Shown here piece by piece: positions 1-4,918 of a DNA stretch of 8,701 nucleotides. Each line of letters starts with the position of its first letter. Position 1 is the first letter of the stretch. The notes beneath the pieces are model-generated. The model ran no database searches, was not told the origin of the DNA, and was given only the letters and a program-made list of their open reading frames with translations. Both the position numbers and the translations under genes were made by a program. Source of the DNA: Candidatus Aminicenantota bacterium (GTDB lineage: Bacteria > Acidobacteriota > Aminicenantia > Aminicenantales > Saccharicenantaceae); NCBI GenBank assembly GCA_011048485.1, contig DSDX01000310.1:1-8701 (forward strand), given 5' to 3'.

Positions 1-1
1 C

Positions 2-688
2 CTCTACGGCCGGACGCGGCTGGGCGACAAGGACTTCGCCCTGGCCGCCCTCGACAAGCCCGCCGCCGACCTCGGGGCCCTCGACGACCCCCTGCTCGAG
101 CTGGCCGCCTCCCTCTATCCCGTCACCAAGGCCTTGCGGGCCCGGGAGGACGCCTGGGGCGGGGCCCTCGACGCCTTGTACCCGCCGCTCCTCGAGGTCA
201 AGTCCCGGTTCGAGGCCCAGGATTTCGTCCCCGACGCCAACAGCACCCTGCGCCTGACCTTCGGCCGCATCAGGGGCTACTCGCCGGCCGACGCCGTCCA
301 CTACCGCCCCTTCACGACCCTCGACGGCGTCCTCGAGAAGTCGACGGGCCGGGAGCCGTTCGACACCCCGGCCAAGATCTTCGATCTCGGCCGGGCCCGG
401 GATTTCGGCCGCTTCAAGCCCGAGGGATTCGACAGCGTGCCCGCGTGCATCCTCTACGACGCCGACACCACGGGAGGGAACTCGGGCAGCCCCGTTCTCA
501 ACGCCCGGGGCGAGCTGGTCGGCGTCAACTTCGACCGGACCTTCGAGGCCACGATCAACGACTACGCCTGGAGCCCCGACTATTCCCGTTCGATCGGGGT
601 CGACATCCGCTATGTTCTCTGGGTGACCGAGAAGTTCGCCGGGGCCGGGTTCCTGCTCGACGAGATGGGGGTCGGCCCCGCCCGCTAG
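2..688 (+). CDS. S46 family dipeptidyl-peptidase, C-terminal part (DPP11-like), 5' truncated by window edge
   Basis: The reading frame is open from base 2 to TAG at 686-688 and gives 228 residues. S46 enzymes are about 700 residues, so roughly the N-terminal two thirds, with the signal peptide and the catalytic His and Asp, lie outside the window. The motif TGGNSGSPV is the S46 nucleophile motif; the catalytic Ser is encoded at 482-484, followed by 67 residues, close to the distance to the C-terminus in known members. The tail (GELVGVNFDR, then SIGVDIRYVLW and KFAGAG) matches the family throughout. Family knowledge: these are periplasmic exopeptidases that release dipeptides from the N-termini of oligopeptides. 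The residue 18 after the serine is Arg (codon 536-538), as in DPP11 (Asp/Glu at P1); DPP7 has Gly there. I infer acidic-P1 specificity. No internal start should be used; TTG at 134 is simply inside the gene. Confidence 0.93.
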   Translation, partial: LYGRTRLGDKDFALAALDKPAADLGALDDPLLELAASLYPVTKALRAREDAWGGALDALYPPLLEVKSRFEAQDFVPDANSTLRLTFGRIRGYSPADAVHYRPFTTLDGVLEKSTGREPFDTPAKIFDLGRARDFGRFKPEGFDSVPACILYDADTTGGNSGSPVLNARGELVGVNFDRTFEATINDYAWSPDYSRSIGVDIRYVLWVTEKFAGAGFLLDEMGVGPAR

Positions 689-1638
689 GGCTCGCCCACG
701 GCCCGCCAGACGGCCTCGCTGATCTTGATGTCCTGGACGGCGACGCCGGTCAGGTCGGCCACGGTGATCTCGTCCTCGGAGGCGCGCCGCAGGCCCGGAT
801 CATCGATCACCCGGCCGAGCTCGACCAGGCTGCCGCGGCCGATGGCCCCCGCGCTCACGGCCTTGTAGACCTCGCCCCGCAGCTCCGACTGGCTCAGGCT
901 GTCGACGACGACCCGGTCGGCCCGGGCCAGGATCGCGGCCTCGAGCTCCTGCTTCTCGGACGTGTCCGAGCCGACCGCGGTGATGTGCGTGCCCGGCCTG
1001 ATCCAGGCCGCCTCGAGAAGGGGCCGGGTCGAGGGCGTGCAGGTGACGATGAGGTTGGCCGCCGCGGCCACGTCCTCGGCCCGAAGGGTCGTCCGGATCC
1101 GGAGCCCCGTCGAGGCCATGTCCCGGCTGAAGGCGGCCAGCTCGGCCTCGTCGAGGCCCCAGACGATGGCCTCGTCGAAGGCCCTCACGCGGCGGAGCCA
1201 TTCGAGCTGCATCCGGCCCTGAACGCCCGCCCCGACAATGCCCGCGGCCGTCACGCGGCGCGGGGCCAGGTATTTCGCCACGACCGCCCCGGCCACCGCC
1301 GTGCGCAGGTTCGTCAGATGGCCCTCGTCGAGGAGGACCGCCCGGAGCGCGCCCGTGCTCCGGTCGAAGACGAGCATGAGGCCGTCGCCGGACGGCAGCC
1401 CCCGCTTGGGATTGTCGACGAAGCCCGAGGCGATCTTGACGACGTAGACGTCGCCGCCCCTGATGTAGCCGTACTTGATATGAACGTCGCCCGGCGGGTC
1501 CTCGAACAGGAGCTCCCCGACGGGCGGGACGACCGCGAGGCCGCGCGAATAGGCGACGAAACCTTCCTCGATGAGCGGCAACGGATCGACCGACGCCAAC
1601 GCTTTCTTGATCTCCGCGAGGGGGACAACGACCGGCAT
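685..1638 (-). CDS. Ornithine cyclodeaminase / mu-crystallin family NAD(P)-dependent enzyme
   Basis: 317 residues, the usual family length. A Rossmann nucleotide-binding motif GIVGAGVQG lies at residues 133-141, preceded by the substrate-binding half with K68 (VVKIASGF) and R112 (TNLRTAVAGA). D225 in the AVGSD segment matches the catalytic Asp of ornithine cyclodeaminase (Asp228 in the Pseudomonas enzyme, where Lys69 and Arg112 bind substrate). The family includes ornithine and lysine cyclodeaminases, archaeal alanine dehydrogenase, ketimine reductase, EutC and siderophore-precursor enzymes, so the substrate cannot be named from sequence. ATG at 1638-1636 is preceded by AAGGAG (1650-1645) with 6-nt spacing, which fixes the start. 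It is the last gene of the minus-strand unit, 43 nt after the ACT gene, and its TAG overlaps the peptidase stop. It may act on an amino acid or cyclic imine in the cytoplasm; the ACT neighbour supports amino-acid metabolism by context only. Confidence 0.9.
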   Translation of the reverse strand: MPVVVPLAEIKKALASVDPLPLIEEGFVAYSRGLAVVPPVGELLFEDPPGDVHIKYGYIRGGDVYVVKIASGFVDNPKRGLPSGDGLMLVFDRSTGALRAVLLDEGHLTNLRTAVAGAVVAKYLAPRRVTAAGIVGAGVQGRMQLEWLRRVRAFDEAIVWGLDEAELAAFSRDMASTGLRIRTTLRAEDVAAAANLIVTCTPSTRPLLEAAWIRPGTHITAVGSDTSEKQELEAAILARADRVVVDSLSQSELRGEVYKAVSAGAIGRGSLVELGRVIDDPGLRRASEDEITVADLTGVAVQDIKISEAVWRAVGEP

Positions 1639-1681
1639 GGGAAACTCCTTCGACCCGTCGGCCGCGGGCCCGCCGCCGGCC

Positions 1682-2077
1682 TCAGAGGCGCCGGACGGAC
1701 ATGCCCAGCTTCTCGAGCGCTTCGATGGCCGTATCGAGCTTCTCGTTCTTGACGAAGACGTGGTCCGTGGTGTAGGCCGAGATGGTGAAGATGTTGATCC
1801 CGGCCTCGGCCAGGGCCCCGGAGACGGCGGCGAAGAACCCGACCAGGCTGAGCGGCAGGACCATGTCGAAGGTGATCATCCGCCAGTCGCCCTCGAAGCC
1901 CAGGAACTTCTGCGCGCCGAGCCTCGATTCGTCGATGACGCAGGTCGTCTCGCGGTCGTCCTTGATGACCGCCAAGGCGTTGGCGAGGGCCCTCTGCGTC
2001 TTGACGATGGCGTAGGTCTCGGCCGCGACCACGGCCCGGCCGTTCTTGAAGAACTTGCGGAACTCGCTGCGTTTCAT
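1682..2077 (-). CDS. Tandem ACT-domain protein (ACT_7 / CASTOR-like type)
   Basis: 131 residues. The C-terminal half (about 68-127) is a clear ACT domain of the type that reads SLVGFFAAVSGALAEAGINI, then FTIS, then TTDHVFVKNEKLDTAIEALEK: beta-alpha-beta-beta-alpha-beta with the Gly-Ile-Asn turn where small ligands bind in ACT proteins. The N-terminal half (about 20-66, YAIVKTQ to GFEGDWRMITFD) matches the degenerate first ACT repeat of small stand-alone proteins of this family. No enzyme domain is attached. Such proteins usually bind amino acids and act as regulators, but few have been studied; the ligand here is unknown. The ATG at 2077-2075 overlaps the TGA of the GlmU-like gene (ATGA, 4 nt), with a G-rich GAGGGGGGG about 6 nt upstream, so translation is probably coupled. 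Stop is TGA at 1684-1682. An alternative role as a binding subunit for the downstream cyclodeaminase-family enzyme is speculative. Confidence 0.85.
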   Translation of the reverse strand: MKRSEFRKFFKNGRAVVAAETYAIVKTQRALANALAVIKDDRETTCVIDESRLGAQKFLGFEGDWRMITFDMVLPLSLVGFFAAVSGALAEAGINIFTISAYTTDHVFVKNEKLDTAIEALEKLGMSVRRL

Positions 2078-3381
2078 GGCTTGCCCCCCCCTCGCTCCGC
2101 TTTCCGCCGGCGCACCCGGTCCAGCACCCAGCCGGGCTTTTCCACCTGGCGGGCCCGGGCGATGGCCAAGGCCCCGTCGGGCACGTCCTTGGTGATGGTC
2201 GAGCCGGCGGCGACATAGGCGCCCCGTCCGACCTTGACCGGGGCGACGAGCTCGGTCCCCGAGCCGATGAAGGCCCCGGCCCCGATGCGCGTGGGATTCT
2301 TGGCCATGCCGTCATAGTTGCAGGTGATCGTCCCGGCCCCGATGTTGACGCCCTTCTCGACGGCGCTGTCGCCCACGTAGCTGAGATGCTGGGCCTTGGA
2401 GCCGGGGCCGAAGACGGTGTTCTTCATCTCGACGAAGTTGCCCACCCGGGCCCCGGCACAGACCCGCGTCCTCGGCCGGAACCTGGAGAACGGGCCGACC
2501 TGGGCGCCTGTCTCGAGGACCGTGTCCTCCATGACCGTCGAGCTCATGACCCGGACCCGAGCGCCCAGGACCGAGGACCTGATGTGGACATGGGGGAAGA
2601 TGACGCTGTCGGCGCCGATCCGCGTCGGGCCCTCGATGACGACGGACGGATAGACGACCGTCCGGGGCCCGATCCGGGCGTCCCAGTCGATCCAGGCCGT
2701 GGCCGGATCGAGGAAAACGACCCCGCGCCGCGCCAACGACTCGTTCTTCCGCCGCTGGAGCTCGCGGGCCGCGCGCCCGAGGGCGACGCCGTCATCGGCC
2801 GGCAGGGCCTCGTTCCCGTCCGGGCACTCGATGAACCCGACCCGTTTGCCCTTTTTCGTCAGCCGCAAGGCCAAGGTTTCGAAGCCGGTCGACGCCCCGC
2901 CCCTCGGCAGGACCGGGAAGACGTCCGCCGCGCGGAACACCAGGGCGCCCGTCAGACCGATCTCCCCTCCCCCGCTCAGGAAAGTCAGCGACGAGCCCTT
3001 GGCCTGGTGATCCCGGAGAAGGGTTTTCAAGGTCCGCCCTTGGAGGAGCGGGCGGCCGGCCGGAACGGCCAGGACATCGCGGTCAGGGTAGAGCTCGAGG
3101 ATGTCCCGGGCCGCGGCCAGCGCCCCCTGAATCCCCGGTCGCCGGGAGCCTTTGCGCTCGGCCGCGGGCAGCAGGAAGACGGGCCGGTCCGTCCCGGCGC
3201 TCGCGACGAGGCTGTCCCAGGCGCCCGGCTTACCGGGCTCCGCCCCGCCCAGGATCAAAATGGCCTCGGGGCCGGTTTGGCAGGCCGCGTCCAGGGCAAA
3301 GGAGCCGAGAGGCCTCCCCAGGACCGGCTGGAAGGCCGTCGGTCCTCCCCCCAGAAAAAGAACGACGGCTTTGCGTTTCAT
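2074..3381 (-). CDS. GlmU-like protein: intact acetyltransferase beta-helix, degenerate uridylyltransferase domain
   Basis: 435 residues, against about 456 for E. coli GlmU. Residues about 1-205 align with the nucleotidyltransferase domain but lack its signatures. The GxGTRMxSxxPK loop is deleted (VVLFLGGGP runs directly into TAFQPVLGRPL), the metal ligand of the GDVPL motif is replaced by G109 (PAGRPL), and the GVN motif reads GVA (A200). Residues about 235-415 form a left-handed beta-helix with hexapeptide repeats that keeps the acetyl-CoA:glucosamine-1-phosphate acetyltransferase residues: R302, K320, H332 (catalytic base), Y335, N346, N355, Y356, K361, S374, A392 and R409, all offset by 31 from E. 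coli. I infer an active acetyltransferase without uridylyltransferase activity; its role could be peptidoglycan/LPS precursor synthesis or acetylation of another amino sugar. Start: ATG 3381-3379 overlaps the TPR gene's TGA (ATGA). I see no Shine-Dalgarno, so translational coupling is likely. A reading frame extends upstream to 3948 but only inside the TPR gene, so I did not use it. Confidence 0.88.
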   Translation of the reverse strand: MKRKAVVLFLGGGPTAFQPVLGRPLGSFALDAACQTGPEAILILGGAEPGKPGAWDSLVASAGTDRPVFLLPAAERKGSRRPGIQGALAAARDILELYPDRDVLAVPAGRPLLQGRTLKTLLRDHQAKGSSLTFLSGGGEIGLTGALVFRAADVFPVLPRGGASTGFETLALRLTKKGKRVGFIECPDGNEALPADDGVALGRAARELQRRKNESLARRGVVFLDPATAWIDWDARIGPRTVVYPSVVIEGPTRIGADSVIFPHVHIRSSVLGARVRVMSSTVMEDTVLETGAQVGPFSRFRPRTRVCAGARVGNFVEMKNTVFGPGSKAQHLSYVGDSAVEKGVNIGAGTITCNYDGMAKNPTRIGAGAFIGSGTELVAPVKVGRGAYVAAGSTITKDVPDGALAIARARQVEKPGWVLDRVRRRKAERGGGKP

Positions 3382-3884
3382 ACGAGCTTGGTGATCAGCT
3401 TGAATTTCTTGTCCTCCCAGAGGGGCTCGAAATCGGGCTCGTTCTGGGCGAGAATGGCGAAATTCTTGTCCTTCTGGACGGCCTTCTTCAACATCTCCAA
3501 CGACTCGTCCGTCTGGCCCATCAGGCAGCGGGCGTCGGCCAGGAGATAGAGGACGGCGCTTTCGTTCTCCTTGTACTCCAGGGCTTTTTCGAGGAGCTTG
3601 ACCGCTCCGGCGTAGTCCTTCTCGTTGATTTTTCCCAGGCCGGCGCGATAGGTGTCCTCGAATCCCCTGGGCGACGCGTTCTCCTTCTTCATCCGCTTGT
3701 GGGCGATCCCGAGATAGGCCTTGGCCCGGTCGACGACCTCCTTGTCGGCAGGGTACTTCTCGATGAAATCCTGGAACGACGCGGCGGCCTTTTCGAAGTC
3801 GCCCTTCTGGAACTCCTTGACGGCCTGGCCGAACGCCGCCAGGGCCTTCTGGTACTCGTCCTTTTTCGGTCTTTGTTCGCGCAC
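3378..3884 (-). CDS. Small cytoplasmic TPR protein
   Basis: 168 residues, starting at GTG 3884-3882 and ending with TGA at 3380-3378. The sequence is alpha-helical and reads as TPR units: about 11-44 (ALAAFGQAVKEFQKGDFEKA), about 51-66, about 79-105 (KDYAGAVKLLEKALEY) and about 107-140 (LYLLADARCLMGQTDESLEM). It ends with NEPDFEPLWEDKKF, the 'DPDF..L..D.RF' ending common in TPR proteins. The N-terminus is charged (MREQRPKKDE) with no signal peptide or membrane segment, so it is probably cytoplasmic. TPR proteins serve as protein-protein scaffolds; no catalytic role is visible. It is the promoter-proximal gene of the minus-strand unit, with a predicted 5' leader of about 29 nt. A GGAAAGGGA stretch lies about 6 nt before the GTG. 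No in-frame ATG is nearby, so GTG is the best start. Its partner could be the co-translated GlmU-like protein. Confidence 0.87.
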   Translation of the reverse strand: MREQRPKKDEYQKALAAFGQAVKEFQKGDFEKAAASFQDFIEKYPADKEVVDRAKAYLGIAHKRMKKENASPRGFEDTYRAGLGKINEKDYAGAVKLLEKALEYKENESAVLYLLADARCLMGQTDESLEMLKKAVQKDKNFAILAQNEPDFEPLWEDKKFKLITKLV

Positions 3885-3919
3885 GATGGTCCCTTTCCGG
3901 ATAGAGTCGAAGTGGCCTT

Positions 3920-3948
3920 ATTCTACACCAGCCGCGTGTCTTTGACAA
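3920..3948 (-). promoter_or_regulatory. Sigma70-type promoter of the TPR-GlmU-like-ACT-OCD unit
   Basis: Read on the minus strand: -35 TTGTCA (3948-3943), a 17-nt spacer, -10 TAGAAT (3925-3920). Both hexamers differ from consensus by one base and the spacing is optimal. Predicted transcription start is near 3913, giving a leader of about 29 nt to the GTG at 3884. The site is in the 183-nt divergent gap between the TPR gene and larB. Confidence 0.75.
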
Positions 3949-4051
3949 GACGCGCCGGGGACCGGTCCTCTCGACGGCGCGGTCGGCAGCTGAGCGAATT
4001 CCCTCTCTCAGGGGGCGGGGGGATCGAGGAGGGGGCGGTCCTTGGCCGATA

Positions 4052-4060
4052 TGGTAGAAT
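4052..4060 (+). promoter_or_regulatory. Extended -10 promoter of larB
   Basis: TGG followed by TAGAAT (4055-4060) forms an extended -10 (TGnTAnnnT). No recognisable -35 stands at the expected 4032-4037 (GGGGCG). With the last base of the hexamer at -7, transcription would begin at about 4067, one base before or exactly at the larB ATG (4068). The hexamer is identical to the one driving the divergent unit. Confidence 0.55.
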
Positions 4061-4067
4061 AGCGGGG

Positions 4068-4811
4068 ATGAGACAGCGTCTGGAAAAGATCCTGGAACAG
4101 GTCCGCGCGGGCAAGCTGACCCCGGCCGAAGCCCTCGAAAAATTGGAGGGCTTCCCCTACTGCGAGCTCGACTTCGCCAAGGTCGACCATCATCGCGAGG
4201 TGGCCAGGGGCGCTCCGGAGGTCGTCCTCGGGCTGGGCAAGACCCCCGACCAGATCGGCCGCATCGCCCGGGAGATCGTCAAGAAGGGATCGAACCTGCT
4301 CGTCACCCGGGTGGAGCCGGCGGTCTGGTCCAAGATCAAGGCCAAGCTTCCCCGGGCCGTCTACAACGAGGCCGCCCGGACGGTCAGCCTGCTCCAAGCG
4401 GAGCCTCCGGCCGGGCGCGGCCCTATCGCCGTCGTGACCGCCGGCACCTCCGACATCCCCGTGGCCGAAGAGGCGGCCGTGACCGCCGAGGTCCTCGGCA
4501 ATCGGGTCGAGCGCGTCTACGACGTCGGCGTGGCCGGGCTCCACCGCCTTCTCGGCCAGTACGAGCGCCTCCGCCAGGCCCGGGTCATCATCACCGTGGC
4601 CGGGATGGAAGGGGCGCTGCCGAGCGTCGTCGCCGGGCTCGTCAAGGCCCCGGTCATCGCCGTGCCGACCAGCGTCGGCTATGGCGCCAGTTTCAAGGGC
4701 CTGGCCGCCCTTCTGGCCATGCTCAACGCCTGCCCCGGCGGCGTGGCCGTGGTCAATATCGACAACGGGTTCGGGGCCGCCTTCATAGCCAGCCAGATCA
4801 ACCATCTCTGA
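4068..4811 (+). CDS. larB: LarB: pyridinium-3,5-biscarboxylate mononucleotide synthase
   Basis: 247 residues, the usual LarB length. LarB carboxylates the pyridine ring of nicotinic acid adenine dinucleotide and releases AMP, giving the mononucleotide that LarE and LarC turn into the nickel-pincer cofactor of lactate racemase (LarA) and its relatives. Seen here: the LarB N-terminal helix (MRQRLEKILEQVRAGKLTP), the DHHREVARGAPEVVLGLGKT segment (about 40-59), and a PurE-like domain from about residue 119 (IAVVTAGTSDIPVAEEA). Also present are ITVAGMEGALPSVVAGL, VPTSVGYG and a closing NACPGGVAVVNIDNGFGAAF. C222 in NAC matches the reactive Cys221 of the Lactobacillus plantarum enzyme. The ATG at 4068 is the first plausible start; the open frame upstream has no start codon in the last stretch and runs back through the TPR gene. 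I see no Shine-Dalgarno at usable spacing. No larA, larC or larE lies in this window. Confidence 0.93.
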   Translation: MRQRLEKILEQVRAGKLTPAEALEKLEGFPYCELDFAKVDHHREVARGAPEVVLGLGKTPDQIGRIAREIVKKGSNLLVTRVEPAVWSKIKAKLPRAVYNEAARTVSLLQAEPPAGRGPIAVVTAGTSDIPVAEEAAVTAEVLGNRVERVYDVGVAGLHRLLGQYERLRQARVIITVAGMEGALPSVVAGLVKAPVIAVPTSVGYGASFKGLAALLAMLNACPGGVAVVNIDNGFGAAFIASQINHL

Positions 4812-4820
4812 GGCGAGCGA

Positions 4821-4838
4821 ACGGGCGTGATCGTCCGT
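4821..4838 (+). terminator. Hairpin between larB and dnaG, possible terminator without a U-tract
   Basis: ACGGGCG (4821-4827), loop TGAT, then CGTCCGT (4832-4838) can form a 7-bp stem with one G-U pair, starting 10 nt after the larB stop. No run of T follows, so it could be a Rho-dependent end, an mRNA-stabilising stem or chance in GC-rich DNA. Confidence 0.35.
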
Positions 4839-4859
4839 CAGGACAATCCCGAGAGCGCC

Positions 4860-4888
4860 TTGACAAGGGGCGAGGACGCCCCTATATT
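4860..4888 (+). promoter_or_regulatory. Sigma70-type promoter of dnaG-rpoD
   Basis: A consensus -35 TTGACA (4860-4865), exactly 17 nt of spacer, then -10 TATATT (4883-4888), one mismatch from consensus. The expected transcription start is about 4895, giving a leader of only about 24 nt to the dnaG ATG. This is the strongest promoter match in the window and separates dnaG-rpoD from larB. Confidence 0.8.
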
Positions 4889-4918
4889 CTATGAGAAAGT
4901 TCGGACCTAAGACATTTC

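Noticed and set aside
445..1752. 435-codon plus-strand frame overlapping the peptidase end and the cyclodeaminase gene
   Set aside because: It is antisense to a clear family member, its product is low-complexity (Arg/Gly/Pro/Asp), and it arises from high third-position GC.
2386..3549. 387-codon plus-strand frame opposite the GlmU-like gene
   Set aside because: Low-complexity shadow; the opposite strand has eleven matched catalytic residues of GlmU.
3942..3947. Plus-strand TTGACA as a -35 for larB
   Set aside because: No -10-like sequence stands 15-19 nt downstream; the bases are explained by the overlapping minus-strand -35 TTGTCA.
3382..3948. N-terminal extension of the GlmU-like frame by 189 codons
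   Set aside because: The added part is a frame-shifted reading of the TPR gene; the ATG at 3381 starts exactly where GlmU homology begins and overlaps the TPR stop.
3699..4067. N-terminal extension of larB by 123 codons
   Set aside because: It would overlap the divergent TPR gene and its promoter, and LarB homology starts at the 4068 ATG.
4008..4805. 265-codon minus-strand frame opposite larB
   Set aside because: Antisense shadow rich in Gly/Asp/His; larB on the other strand is unambiguous.
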